A stretch of DNA of 64,000 bases, from positions 385,680 to 449,679 of the forward strand of contig NZ_OZ060395.1 in the NCBI RefSeq assembly GCF_964059125.1, read 5' to 3'. Position 1 is the stretch's first letter. Every line of letters starts with the position of its first letter. The DNA comes from Buchnera aphidicola (Eriosoma lanigerum). Its GTDB lineage: Bacteria; Pseudomonadota; Gammaproteobacteria; Enterobacterales; Enterobacteriaceae. Below the pieces are notes generated by a model, which had not been told where the DNA came from, did no database searches, and saw nothing but the letters and a program-made list of their open reading frames with translations. Below, piece by piece: positions 23,792-34,578 of this stretch. Position numbers and translations under genes: made by a program.

Positions 23792-23877
23792 TGCCGAAGA
23801 CGGGAATTGAACCCGTACGCCTAAATTACAGCACTACTACCTCAAAGTAGCGTGTCTACCAATTTCACCACTTCGGC
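23792..23877 (-). tRNA. leuU: tRNA-Leu (GAG)
   Basis: 86-nt class II tRNA. The acceptor GCCGAAG pairs with CTTCGGC, followed by discriminator A. The anticodon stem CTACT/AGTAG holds loop TTGAGGT, giving anticodon GAG; there is a long variable arm and a T arm with GTTCAATT-type loop. CCA is not encoded. It is the counterpart of E. coli leuU, which also sits between secG and nusA. Confidence 0.97.
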
Positions 23878-23916
23878 AAATAATAAATGTTTTAAACTAT
23901 ACTTTAATACTCTATA

Positions 23917-24242
23917 TTATCTAGGAATATCTCCATTAAAAATTATTTTATTTTTAGTATTTTTATTCATATGAACTAGTTCTTTTTGATTATCATCTAA
24001 TATTAAATGTTGAGTTTCTTCATAAATAATAATTCGGCATAATATTAATGCAACAATAAAAAAAACAGCTGCTATACAACTCGTAACTATTACTATATTA
24101 TTTTTTCTATATGAATTAAATATACTATTTATCCCATTTTCTTCTATAGAATTAACATTCGTATTTTTTTCTGATTGAATCATAATTAAAAAAATTAATA
24201 AAAATGATATTACAATAAAAAATATAAAAAAAAATCATACAT
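23917..24242 (-). CDS. secG: SecG translocase subunit, split by a one-base frameshift in a T tract
   Basis: SecG is the small two-helix subunit of the SecYEG protein-export channel. The uninterrupted frame (from ATG 24183, 88 residues) holds only the second helix (NIVIVTSCIAAVFFIVALIL) and the C-terminus ending NGDIPR, like E. coli SDIPN. Upstream, ATG 24242 with AGGA 11 nt before it begins M-Y-D-F-F, like E. coli M-Y-E-A-L, then meets a run of 9 T (24226-24234). One added T would join it to FFIVISFLLIFLIMIQSEK, which aligns without gaps to the E. coli first helix ending LIMLQQGK. Either transcriptional slippage restores the protein, or this is a young pseudogene or homopolymer sequencing error. 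Position between leuU and ftsH fits secG. Confidence 0.85.
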
Positions 24243-24378
24243 ATATTATCACATCCTGATTAATTCACATAATTAAAATAAAATTAAACATTAAAAAAAA
24301 AATGAGATTTTAATTATTAATAATTATCGTCATTTCTATAATAAATAAAAATGTTATAATTCATACGATTATTATGAA

Positions 24379-24408
24379 AACAAAATAAAATATTGAAATT
24401 ATTTTGTT
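24379..24408 (-). terminator. Possible terminator downstream of ftsH
   Basis: AACAAAATAA and TTATTTTGTT form a 10-bp stem with a 10-nt loop, 111 nt after the ftsH stop codon and before secG, both on the minus strand. On the minus strand a short T-run follows. There is little G or C in the stem, so termination would be weak. The surrounding 277 nt is the place of folP-glmM in E. coli and holds no coding remnant. Confidence 0.4.
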
Positions 24409-24519
24409 ATTAACATACATTTAAATAATAATGAGAATAGAATTCTAGATAACATTATAAATATACTAATAAAAAAAATATTTGTAAATTATTAATATAA
24501 AATTAGTAATTATAAAAAA

Positions 24520-26373
24520 TTAAATAATAGTATGATCAATATTTTTATCAGACCAAAATTCCGGTGGACGAACTGGTTTTCTATTCATTAAATCACTGAT
24601 TTGCATAGAATCAATTGTCTCATATTTTATTAATGCATCTTTCATTAAATGTAATATGTCTATATTTTCATTTAATATTTTTTTAGCTCTAAAATAATTT
24701 TTTTCTATCAATAATTTTACTTCTTCGTCAACAATTCTAGTGGTTTCATTAGATATATATTTAGATTTTACTACAGTTTTTCCTAAAAAAATTTCTCCTT
24801 CATCTTCTGAATATAATAATGGTCCTAATTTATCTGAAAACCCCCATTGTGTAATCATTTTTCTAGCTAAATTAGTAGCTATTTTAATATCATTTGCTGC
24901 ACCAGTAGAAACTCTATCTAAACCATAAATTATTTCTTCAGCTAAACGACCACCATATAAAGTTGATATTTGACTTTCTAATTTTTGTCGACTAATACTA
25001 AAAAAATCTTCTTTGGGAAGGAAAAATGTAATTCCCAAAGCTTGTCCTCTAGGTATAATTGTTACTTTATGTACTGGATCATGCTCTGGAACTAATTGAC
25101 CAATAATTACGTGACCTGCTTCATGATAAGCAGTCGATTCTTTTTGCATATCTGTCATAATCATTGATTTTCTTTCAGATCCCATCATTATTTTATCTTT
25201 CGCTTTCTCCAATTCTATCATAGATACTACTAATTGATTAGATCTGGCAGCATATAGAGCTGCTTCATTAACTAAATTAGCTAAATCAGCACCAGAAAAA
25301 CCAGGTGTTCCTCTTGCTATAATCATTGGAACTACATTCTTTGATAAAGGAACTTTTTTCATGTGTACTTTAAGAATTTGTTCTCTACCTCTTAAATCTG
25401 GTAAAGGAACAATCACTTGACGATCAAAACGACCGGGTCTTAATAAAGCTGGATCTAATACATCTGGTCGATTTGTAGCAGCAATCAAAATAACACCTTC
25501 ATTTCCTTCAAATCCATCCATTTCAACTAACATTTGATTTAAAGTTTGCTCTCTTTCATCATGTCCTCCTCCTAAACCTGTACCTCTTTGCCTACCTACA
25601 GCATCAATTTCATCAATAAATATTATACATGGAGATGACTTTCTAGAATGTTCAAACATATCACGCACTCTAGATGCTCCAACTCCAACAAACATTTCTA
25701 CAAAATCTGATCCAGAAATCGTAAAAAATGGAACTTTTGCTTCACCAGCAATTGCTTTAGCAAGTAAAGTTTTTCCTGTACCAGGTGGGCCTACCATTAG
25801 TAATCCTTTAGGAATTTTTCCACCTAATTTTTGAAATTTAGAAGGTTCTTTTAAATATTCTACTAGTTCTTTTACTTCTTCTTTAGCCTCATCACATCCT
25901 GCTACATCAGAAAAAGTAATTTTAATTTGATTATCTTTTAACATCCTTGCTTTACTTTTTCCAAAAGACATTGCACCTTTTCCACTACCTAATTGAATTT
26001 GTCTCATGAAAAAAATCCATACTCCAATTAATAATAATGTAGGAAACCATGAAATAAATATAGATGCAATAAGACTAGGAGGTTCAGGAATATCTCCTGT
26101 AACTTTCACATTTCTCATTAAAAGATTATCAAGTAACTTAGGATCACGAATAGGAATGAAAGTCATATATTTACTGCTATCTTTTTTAGTGACACTAATT
26201 TCACGACCATTAATATGTGCTTCACGAACCTGGTTTTGATTTACTTCAGATAAAAAAGTTGAATAATCTATTTTATGATAATTATCGTTTTCAGAACCTA
26301 AATTATGAAAAACAGATATTAAAATTGCTGAAATAACTAACCAAAGAACCAGGTTTTTAGCCATGTCATTCAA
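24520..26373 (-). CDS. ftsH: ATP-dependent zinc metalloprotease FtsH
   Basis: Membrane-anchored AAA+ protease degrading misassembled membrane proteins and short-lived regulators. 617 residues. Transmembrane helices at about 5-25 and 102-123 flank a periplasmic domain; Walker A GPPGTGKT is at 195-202, Walker [10 protein letters not shown] and [24 protein letters not shown] follow, and the zinc site HEAGH lies near 417. The start is TTG at 26373 (MNDMAKN, as in E. coli MSDMAKN), favoured by GAGG 8 nt upstream; an internal ATG at 26364 would give 614 residues starting MAKN. The Gly/Pro-rich E. coli tail is missing. In E. coli rlmE lies directly upstream, as here. Confidence 0.98.
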   Translation of the reverse strand: MNDMAKNLVLWLVISAILISVFHNLGSENDNYHKIDYSTFLSEVNQNQVREAHINGREISVTKKDSSKYMTFIPIRDPKLLDNLLMRNVKVTGDIPEPPSLIASIFISWFPTLLLIGVWIFFMRQIQLGSGKGAMSFGKSKARMLKDNQIKITFSDVAGCDEAKEEVKELVEYLKEPSKFQKLGGKIPKGLLMVGPPGTGKTLLAKAIAGEAKVPFFTISGSDFVEMFVGVGASRVRDMFEHSRKSSPCIIFIDEIDAVGRQRGTGLGGGHDEREQTLNQMLVEMDGFEGNEGVILIAATNRPDVLDPALLRPGRFDRQVIVPLPDLRGREQILKVHMKKVPLSKNVVPMIIARGTPGFSGADLANLVNEAALYAARSNQLVVSMIELEKAKDKIMMGSERKSMIMTDMQKESTAYHEAGHVIIGQLVPEHDPVHKVTIIPRGQALGITFFLPKEDFFSISRQKLESQISTLYGGRLAEEIIYGLDRVSTGAANDIKIATNLARKMITQWGFSDKLGPLLYSEDEGEIFLGKTVVKSKYISNETTRIVDEEVKLLIEKNYFRAKKILNENIDILHLMKDALIKYETIDSMQISDLMNRKPVRPPEFWSDKNIDHTII

Positions 26374-26413
26374 TGAATTAACCTCATATTTTTGTTAACA
26401 AAAAAATAATTCA

Positions 26414-27043
26414 TTAATATTTTAGCCCTATAGCTAAAATAAAAATTTCTCTAGAGCGACTTCTTGAAGAATCTGGTTTATAAGTTTTTACTTGTAAAAA
26501 AACTGTATGTAACTTCTTTAAGAAACTATCAAAACCTTTTCCTAAAAATGATTTTACTAAAAATATACCATTGTGAATTAATACTTTATTAGCTATAAAT
26601 AAAGCTAATTCATTCAAAAAAAATATCCTAGGTAAATCTATTAGAGTATATCCACTTATATTAGGTGACATATCTGACATAACTAAATTAAATTTTTTAT
26701 TTTTACAAAAAAAAAATAATTTATTTAATACCATATTATCACGTAGATCACCTTGAATAAAATTTACATTATTAATATTTTTCATAGGTAAAATATCACA
26801 AGCAATAATTGTCCCTGTATCTCCAATTTTGTTAACAGAATATTCTAACCAACTACCTGGAGAAGAACCTAAATCAATTATATTCATTCCTACATGAAGC
26901 AATTTATATTTATTATCAATTTGTTCTAATTTAAACCATGCTCTAGAACGTAGTTTGTTTTTTTTTGCTTGTTTAACATATTTATCTTGAAAATGTTCAT
27001 TTAACCATTTTTTAGAACTACCATTTTTTTTTTTAAGAAACAT
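26414..27043 (-). CDS. rlmE: 23S rRNA 2'-O-ribose methyltransferase RlmE (FtsJ)
   Basis: Methylates U2552 in the 23S rRNA A-loop. Starting at ATG 27043 gives 209 residues, exactly the E. coli length, and the catalytic K38, D124, K164 and E199 fall at the same numbers as in E. coli. The SAM motif is DLGSSPGSW (58-66). A longer frame from 27088 adds 15 unalignable residues. Codons 4-7 contain A11 (coding strand, 27024-27034), a potential slippage site at the very start of the gene. No clear Shine-Dalgarno is seen. It is 40 nt upstream of ftsH. Confidence 0.95.
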   Translation of the reverse strand: MFLKKKNGSSKKWLNEHFQDKYVKQAKKNKLRSRAWFKLEQIDNKYKLLHVGMNIIDLGSSPGSWLEYSVNKIGDTGTIIACDILPMKNINNVNFIQGDLRDNMVLNKLFFFCKNKKFNLVMSDMSPNISGYTLIDLPRIFFLNELALFIANKVLIHNGIFLVKSFLGKGFDSFLKKLHTVFLQVKTYKPDSSRSRSREIFILAIGLKY

Positions 27044-27238
27044 AAGATTAATTAACAATGAATTAGTACTATATATAATATAAATCATAAAATTAAAATA
27101 AAAAAAATAACCATACTTTAATTTAATTTATTCTTTATAATATTTATAATAATTTATTTAGGATTTTTTTAATTATAAAAAATATTTTGTTTGACATATA
27201 TAATTATTAAAAGAAATATTTCATATATGAACTATTTA

Positions 27239-27721
27239 TTAAATATGTTCTACTTGAATAATTTTATACTGAACGCTTCCACCAGGAGTTTTAATATATA
27301 CAATATCATTTAAACTTTTTCCAATTAATCCTCTTGCTATTGGAGAATTAATAGAAATTAATTTTTTTTTATAATCTGATTCATCATCACCTACAATGCA
27401 ATATTTAAAAATATTTTTGTTTGTTATATCCATAATACTAACAGTAACCCCAAAAATTACTTTTCCGGTATTAGCAATCTTTTTTATATCTATAATCTGA
27501 GCATTAAATAACTTATTTTCTATATCCTTAATTCTACCTTCACAGAAACTTTGTTCTTCTCTTGCTATATGATATTCAGAATTTTCTTTTAAGTCACCAT
27601 GTTCTCTTGCTTCTGCAATTGCAGCAATGATATTCGGACGTTTAATATTTTTTAAATTTATAAGCTCATTTTGCAATTTCTCAGCTCCTTTAACCGTCAT
27701 TGGAAACTTATTATTTATCAT
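27239..27721 (-). CDS. greA: Transcript cleavage factor GreA
   Basis: Rescues backtracked RNA polymerase by stimulating transcript cleavage. 160 residues from ATG 27721 (E. coli 158), beginning [16 protein letters not shown] like E. coli MQAIPMTLRGAEKL; GAGG 8 nt upstream supports this start over the frame's first codon at 27745. The coiled-coil tip [16 protein letters not shown] carries the catalytic acidic residues, and the C-terminal domain has [16 protein letters not shown] and the [11 protein letters not shown] strand. In E. coli yhbY lies between rlmE and greA on the other strand; it is absent here. Confidence 0.97.
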   Translation of the reverse strand: MINNKFPMTVKGAEKLQNELINLKNIKRPNIIAAIAEAREHGDLKENSEYHIAREEQSFCEGRIKDIENKLFNAQIIDIKKIANTGKVIFGVTVSIMDITNKNIFKYCIVGDDESDYKKKLISINSPIARGLIGKSLNDIVYIKTPGGSVQYKIIQVEHI

Positions 27722-27745
27722 ACTGTACACCTCTAGAATTAACAC

Positions 27746-28383
27746 ATAAATAATTTATTCTAATATTAATTATAAAAAATCTACAATATATAAATTTATA
27801 TAATTAAGTTACATTAAAAATAATTCCATTTATCAAAAAGACATATTTTATAATCATAAACTATAAATATTAAGATATATGTTGATATTATATAAATTAT
27901 TTATCCTTACTGGAATAATTTTTTAAATAAAAATAATACTAATAGTCAATATTATTTTGTAACATCATAAAAATACAATCGCATATATACCATTAATATT
28001 ATTAATTATTTTAATCAAATAACTTTTATATATTATTAAAATTAAATTTAATATTTAAATTTTAATAAATGTTGAAAAAAAAAAAATAATTCAATAATCT
28101 AATTATTGCTTCCAATTTAAAACAATAGTAAAATAATTCTACTACTTGATTTTCTAAAAAAAATGTTTTGTAATATCAATTACATTTAATAATTTAAATC
28201 AATTAAAATTTCAATATCAATGTATAAAACATTATTTTAATTAAACCTAATTTATGATATTATTTAATTAAATTAAATAACAAATTTAAAGCAATATACA
28301 TATATTTCTTATCAGCTAATTTATATTAATTCACATAAAAATATAAAATATTTATTACTCACTTTTCAATTAAATTAAAAATT
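27746..28383. other. Gap between divergent greA and ibaG
   Basis: About 640 nt of A/T DNA holding the promoters of greA (leftward) and ibaG (rightward). No coding remnant, RNA gene or strong hairpin is recognisable. Confidence 0.6.
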
Positions 28384-28629
28384 ATGGAACATAATAAAAT
28401 TAAATCAATATTAATGAAATCAATTTCTTTACAACAAGTGAATATTACAGGTGATCATAATCATATAGAAATTATAGCAATTGGAAAAATTTTTTTAGGA
28501 ATGAATAATGTAAAACGACAACAAACTATTTATGTTCCCTTAATGAAGTATTTTGCTAATCAAGAAATTCATGCTGTATCTATTAAAACTTTTACACCTA
28601 TAGAATGGGATAAAAAAAATAATATATAA
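28384..28629 (+). CDS. ibaG: BolA-family protein IbaG (YrbA)
   Basis: 81 residues, starting MEHNKIKSILMKSISLQ, matching the internal MENNEIQSVLMNALSLQ of E. coli IbaG. BolA-fold proteins pair with monothiol glutaredoxin Grx4 and act in iron-sulfur cluster traffic. The conserved VNITGDHNHIEIIAIG strand and the NVKRQQTIYVPL and IHAVSIKTFTPIEW segments, including the His that binds the cluster in BolA-glutaredoxin complexes, are present. In E. coli murA follows directly; here a 786-nt gap follows. Confidence 0.93.
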   Translation: MEHNKIKSILMKSISLQQVNITGDHNHIEIIAIGKIFLGMNNVKRQQTIYVPLMKYFANQEIHAVSIKTFTPIEWDKKNNI

Positions 28630-29415
28630 AAAAAAAAATATATTTAAATTCATATATTAAATGTAAAAAAAAAAATATGTTCATGCAATCAAAAAATATA
28701 TACCATTTATTACTAATAATTAAATATATTTTAATTAATTATACAAAATACCATATAAAAATCTTAATTATCTACTTATATATTAACTAAAACTCATTAC
28801 ATTATACATACATATCATTCTATTACATATGCAAAAAATAAATTATTAATTTATTAAAAAAATATTTGATACACTAAATATAAGTTTAAATATATATTAT
28901 TACTAGTAATATATTTATTGAAATAATTTTTGATAATCGATTTGTTATAATTGAAAAAACATAAATTTATGATTAGTCTATATATCGTTATTAACATATA
29001 TATGTAAAAAAAAAAAGAATGAATAATATACCTTAATAGGAAATTATTATTATTTTGTTTTTGATAAAATATACATCTTTTATTATTATGAACATAACAA
29101 CAATACAAATAATAAATAATATTTATTATTAAATATACAAAACAAGTAATAAATAAATAAATTAATATCTAATATATATTAGACAATTAATTTATTAATC
29201 TTAATCAATTATCTAATAATATATTTTAAGATAAATTAACTTATACATACATAGATTAAAATCTTACTTTTTTAAAAAAAATTATACTATATTTATTCTT
29301 TATATTAAAATATATTATACAATTTATTATTTACATCATTACTTAATTATAATATATGTATATATTTTTATTCATAAATAATAATTAAACATAGTGTATA
29401 AAACTGGAGTTTATT
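28630..29415. other. Gap between ibaG and rplU where murA would lie
   Basis: E. coli has murA right after ibaG and I recall the same in other Buchnera. Here there are 786 nt without a recognisable MurA motif and too short for the 1.26-kb gene. A near-palindrome TCTAATATATATTAGA lies near 29167-29182. The 3' end carries the rplU leader, with GGAG 9 nt before the rplU ATG. Confidence 0.55.
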
Positions 29416-29733
29416 ATGTATGCGATTTTTAACAATGGTGGCAAACAATATTTAGTTAAACCAGGACAGATAATTCAAATAGAGAAATTAAATAAAAATA
29501 TTGGAGAACAAGTTCAATTTACACAAATTTTAATGATTTCTAATAATAATATTCTAAAAATTGGAAAACCATACCTTACTAATAGTGTAATCAAAGCACA
29601 TATAATTAATCAAGGAAAACATAAAAAAATTAATATTATCAAATTTAAAAGAAGAAAACATTATAAAAAACAACAAGGTCACAGACAATCATTTACACTT
29701 GTAAAAATACAAGAAATTACAAATATAACATAA
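29416..29733 (+). CDS. rplU: 50S ribosomal protein L21
   Basis: 105 residues (E. coli 103). L21 binds 23S rRNA near L20. MYAIFNNGGKQYLVKPGQ and the C-terminal KFKRRKHYKKQQGHRQSFTLVKI segment are clear family signatures. CTGGAG precedes the ATG. rpmA follows after 12 nt, the usual L21-L27 operon. Confidence 0.98.
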   Translation: MYAIFNNGGKQYLVKPGQIIQIEKLNKNIGEQVQFTQILMISNNNILKIGKPYLTNSVIKAHIINQGKHKKINIIKFKRRKHYKKQQGHRQSFTLVKIQEITNIT

Positions 29734-29745
29734 GGAACATTATTT

Positions 29746-30006
29746 ATGGCACATAAAAAAGCAGGTGGATCTACAAGGAATGGTAGAGATTCTCACTCCA
29801 AAAGATTAGGAATCAAAAAGTTTGGAGGAGAGTTAGTTGTATCAGGTAATATTATTGTCAAACAAAGAGGAACAAAATTTCATCCTGGTAATAATATAGG
29901 TTGCGGAAAAGATTATACTTTATTTGCAAAAATTGATGGATATGTACAATTTGTTACTAAAGGACAGATTCAAAAAAAATATATTAATATAATACCAAAA
30001 CATTAA
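29746..30006 (+). CDS. rpmA: 50S ribosomal protein L27
   Basis: 86 residues (E. coli 85). Its N-terminal tail [15 protein letters not shown] reaches the peptidyl transferase centre; it begins directly MAHKK with no cleavable extension. The core GVKKFGGE-like block ([28 protein letters not shown] in sequence context) is conserved. AAGGAAC precedes the ATG. It is co-transcribed with rplU. Confidence 0.98.
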   Translation: MAHKKAGGSTRNGRDSHSKRLGIKKFGGELVVSGNIIVKQRGTKFHPGNNIGCGKDYTLFAKIDGYVQFVTKGQIQKKYINIIPKH

Positions 30007-31325
<1,319 letters not shown>

Positions 31326-31382
31326 AAATTAAGAAAAATAAATTAATATTAATAATATAAAAAAAAATAATATGAAATTCAC

Positions 31383-31412
31383 AACCCGGCTTGATAATAT
31401 CATACCGGGATT
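31383..31412. terminator. Bidirectional terminator between obgE and rpsI
   Basis: AACCCGG (31383-31389) pairs with CCGGG-A-TT (31405-31412, one bulged A), with a partly structured AT loop that has an inner GATA/TATC pairing. It lies between the convergent obgE and rpsI stop codons and is much more GC-rich than its surroundings. Confidence 0.75.
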
Positions 31413-31440
31413 TAATATTAAATATATTAAAATTATGATA

Positions 31441-31833
31441 TTAACGTTTAGAAAATTGAGGACGACATCTAGCTTTTCTTAAACCTACTTTTTTACGTTC
31501 TACTTTTCTAGCATCACGAGTAACAAATCCAGCATTTCTTAATTCAGATCGAAATATTGCATCATATTGTATTAACGCTTTCGTAATTCCTTGACGAACC
31601 GCTCCGGCTTGACCAGATACTCCTCCACCTTTAACAGTAATATATAAATCAAATTTTTGATTTACATTAACTAATTCTAATGGTTGTCTAACGACCATAC
31701 AAGAAGTTTTACGTCCAAAATATTCCTCTAATGATCTTTTATTTACCATAATTTTCCCTGTTCCTAATTTAAGAAATACTCTTGCAGAAGAACTTTTTCT
31801 TCTTCCGGTACCATAATTCATTATTTGATTCAT
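31441..31833 (-). CDS. rpsI: 30S ribosomal protein S9
   Basis: From ATG 31833 the protein is 130 residues, exactly the E. coli length, starting [15 protein letters not shown]. The GTG at 31848 would add five unalignable residues and overlap the GAGG ribosome-binding site. The C-terminal tail [12 protein letters not shown] that contacts P-site tRNA is intact, with a Cys replacing one Arg. rplM lies 24 nt upstream, the standard L13-S9 operon. Confidence 0.97.
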   Translation of the reverse strand: MNQIMNYGTGRRKSSSARVFLKLGTGKIMVNKRSLEEYFGRKTSCMVVRQPLELVNVNQKFDLYITVKGGGVSGQAGAVRQGITKALIQYDAIFRSELRNAGFVTRDARKVERKKVGLRKARCRPQFSKR

Positions 31834-31857
31834 AATATTTATTTGCACCTCTTTATT

Positions 31858-32286
31858 TTAAAAATCTAAAAATTTTGGTTGTTGAGCCATATGATTATGA
31901 ATATTATTAGAATATACTTTTAATTTACTTATCATAACTTTACCTAATGGACCTTTAGGTAACATACCTTTTACTGCTATTTCAATAATTCTTTCAGGAT
32001 ATTTTAATATCATTTCTTGAAAATTGATTTTCTTAATGCCTCCAACATAACCTGTATGATGATAATATAATTTATTTTTATATTTTTTTCCTGTTACTAC
32101 TATTTTACTTGCATTAATTACAATTAAATAATCTCCTACATCAACATGAGGAGTGTATTCTACTTTATGTTTACCACGTAATCTTCTTGCTAATTCTGTA
32201 GACAAACGACCTAATATTTTTTCACTTGCGTCAATATAATACCATTTTCTTTGTATAGTATTTTGTTTAGCAGAAAAAGTTTTCAT
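31858..32286 (-). CDS. rplM: 50S ribosomal protein L13
   Basis: 142 residues from ATG 32286, the E. coli length, beginning [24 protein letters not shown] three codons upstream overlaps the AGGTGG ribosome-binding site and is unlikely to be used. [25 protein letters not shown] and MLPKGPLGK are family signatures. First gene of the rplM-rpsI operon. Confidence 0.97.
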   Translation of the reverse strand: MKTFSAKQNTIQRKWYYIDASEKILGRLSTELARRLRGKHKVEYTPHVDVGDYLIVINASKIVVTGKKYKNKLYYHHTGYVGGIKKINFQEMILKYPERIIEIAVKGMLPKGPLGKVMISKLKVYSNNIHNHMAQQPKFLDF

Positions 32287-33021
32287 AAATACCACCTAAA
32301 TTAGTACTAAAAAATATATAAATATTATTATGATAAAATCAGAATAAAATAATAATAACTAATTATATTATACATAGTGTTAAATTTACACATTCATTGA
32401 AAAACATTAATTACATATAACATATATAATTCAAATCGTAACTATAAAAATAATATGGAAATATTAATATTTTTTCAACACTTAAAAAAAATAACGACGT
32501 ATAACTTAAAAAATTATTAATGTAATTTAAAAAATAATTTATATGCATTTGATTGAAGTAATTTCTTTAAATAAATTACTATTTTATTAATTAAATATTA
32601 TCTATTATAACAAAATAAATATCTTAATAAAATTTAAATTTATATATATATAATTCATACATTAAGTTTTCAACTTATAATATAAAATATTTACAATAAT
32701 TGAATAAAACATTAAATTAAATCATCTATGATCAAAATCATATTAATCAATAATTATGAATATACAAATTTATTACTAATTTCAATTGAAATGATAATAA
32801 AAATAATTTTTAGTAAAAACTATAAAACATCTAACTATTTTAAATAATAAAAATTTTTATATACACATCAAAACTGTATAACCATTTATAATTAAATATA
32901 ATTACAATTAATCTACTTACAACAATTATATATAAAAAAAAATTATTTCAATATAATCAAAATAAAACAATGTTTTTGTGTTACGCTACATAATACAACA
33001 CGAAATTTTTGATAGGTAATT
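32287..33021. other. Gap between divergent rplM and pheA
   Basis: About 735 nt with promoters for both genes somewhere inside. I looked for a Phe-rich leader peptide and attenuator like E. coli pheL and found none; the only ATG-started mini-frame near pheA (32970-32993) encodes MFLCYAT. No RNA gene or coding remnant is recognised. Confidence 0.6.
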
Positions 33022-34152
33022 ATGATGAATACAATCGATCCTTTACAAAAACTACGTACGATTATTAACTCTATCGATAAAAAAATAATCGATTTAATAA
33101 AAAAAAGAGAACTAATATCAATTGAAATAGCAAAGATAAAACAAGAAAACCAAAAACCAGTTAAAGATATAAATCGAGAAAAACAATTATTAGACAATGT
33201 AATTACATTAGCCAAAGAAAGAAAATTAAATGATCAAATGATTTTGAATATTTTCAAAATAATTGTAAAGCATTCTGTTTTAATTCAAGAATTATTTTTA
33301 AAAAAAAATAATCGATATAATTGCAATAAATTGTTTTATCTTGGACCTGAAGGATCATATTCTCATATTGCAGCTATAAAATATACTACAATATATCTTA
33401 AAAATTATATGATGTATGCATGTACAACTTTTATAGATGTAATAAATAAAACAGAAAGTAATCCAAACTCCTATGCTATTCTTCCAATTGAAAACACATG
33501 TTCAGGTTCTATTCATGAAATATACGACATATTACAAAATACTAATTTATTTATTATTGATAAAATAAATATAAAAATTAATCATTGTTTATTAGGATTA
33601 AAAAATTCTAAAATTGAAGATATTACAACCATTTATACTCATCAACAACCATTAATACAATCTAATAAATTTATTCAATTATATCCACATTGGAAAATAA
33701 AATATACAAATAGCAGTTCTGATGCCATGCAATCAATTTTAAACCATCAAAATATAAAATATGCTGCGTTAGGAAATGAAAAAAGTGGAAAAGTTTATTG
33801 TTTACAAATCCTAAAAAAAAACATTAACAATCAAATTAATAATAAAACATGTTTCATTATTTTAAATAATAAATTAAATATAATTAAAGAACAAAATAAC
33901 GTTCGTACAAAATTAATATTATATGTAAAACCATATTCTAATTATATTAATAATATAAAATTAATTTTTACAAAACTAAAATTAAAAATTATTAAATTAA
34001 TATCTCGTCCTAACATTAACGACCCATCATTAAAAGTAATTTATATCACTGTACTTGCAAATTTATATTTAGAAACACATAAAAATATTTTAAACAATTT
34101 AAATAACATTGCAGTAAAAATAAAAATATTAGGATGCTATATAAATAAATAA
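33022..34152 (+). CDS. pheA: Chorismate mutase/prephenate dehydratase (P-protein)
   Basis: Bifunctional enzyme of phenylalanine synthesis, 376 residues (E. coli 386). The mutase domain (1-100) keeps R12, R29, K40, D49, R52 and E53, each one position after the E. coli catalytic residue. The dehydratase domain starts at LFYLGPEGSYSH. Its usual TRF motif reads T276-C277-F278, so the Arg has become Cys. In the C-terminal ACT domain the phenylalanine-binding GALV and ESRP motifs read NYIN and ISRP, so feedback inhibition is probably lost, as already published for Buchnera PheA. AGG lies 6 nt before the ATG. No attenuator is seen. Stands alone. Confidence 0.96.
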   Translation: MMNTIDPLQKLRTIINSIDKKIIDLIKKRELISIEIAKIKQENQKPVKDINREKQLLDNVITLAKERKLNDQMILNIFKIIVKHSVLIQELFLKKNNRYNCNKLFYLGPEGSYSHIAAIKYTTIYLKNYMMYACTTFIDVINKTESNPNSYAILPIENTCSGSIHEIYDILQNTNLFIIDKINIKINHCLLGLKNSKIEDITTIYTHQQPLIQSNKFIQLYPHWKIKYTNSSSDAMQSILNHQNIKYAALGNEKSGKVYCLQILKKNINNQINNKTCFIILNNKLNIIKEQNNVRTKLILYVKPYSNYINNIKLIFTKLKLKIIKLISRPNINDPSLKVIYITVLANLYLETHKNILNNLNNIAVKIKILGCYINK

Positions 34153-34578
34153 TATTTATTCAAATATTATAACAATCACGTTCTATAGAATAAGTAATAA
34201 AAATAATACAATTAAAAATTATAATATTTTTATGAAAATATATACAAATATATTCAAAAAAAAATTAAAAGTATAATCTGAATATATTTATCCATATAAA
34301 AATTATTTTATTAAACCAATATGTTGATATAAACATCGATTTCATTACATTATTAAAATATATTAAAAAATAATATTTATATTATTAAGTAATATAATTA
34401 ACAAAATTAATATTTTATTAGATTAATTTTGTTAATTCTTTAGTATTATTAAAATATATTATAGTTATACATTAATACTATATTATATATTCTATTCATT
34501 TAAATTGAACAATATTTAAAAATGATCTAATTTAATTAATAATTTATTTCATTATTACATTTTATAAGGATTATTCTT
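34153..34578. other. Spacer between pheA and ffh
   Basis: 426 nt on the plus strand; contains the 16-bp inverted repeat at 34396-34437 and then the ffh leader with AAGGA before its ATG. No coding remnant is visible. Confidence 0.6.
34396..34437 (+). terminator. Perfect 16-bp inverted repeat, possible pheA terminator
   Basis: AATTAACAAAATTAAT (34396-34411) and ATTAATTTTGTTAATT (34422-34437) are exact reverse complements with a 10-nt loop, followed by CTTTAGTATT. It lies 240 nt after pheA and 140 nt before ffh. The length makes it unlikely to be chance alone, though low GC and distance from pheA leave its role open. Confidence 0.5.

Noticed and set aside
28854-29108. 84-residue minus-strand frame between ibaG and rplU
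   Set aside because: Composition is that of random A/T DNA; no Shine-Dalgarno, no conserved motif and no similarity to MurA or IspB.
32970-32993. Mini-frame MFLCYAT before pheA as a leader peptide
   Set aside because: It has one Phe only and no following pair of alternative hairpins, so it does not look like an attenuator.
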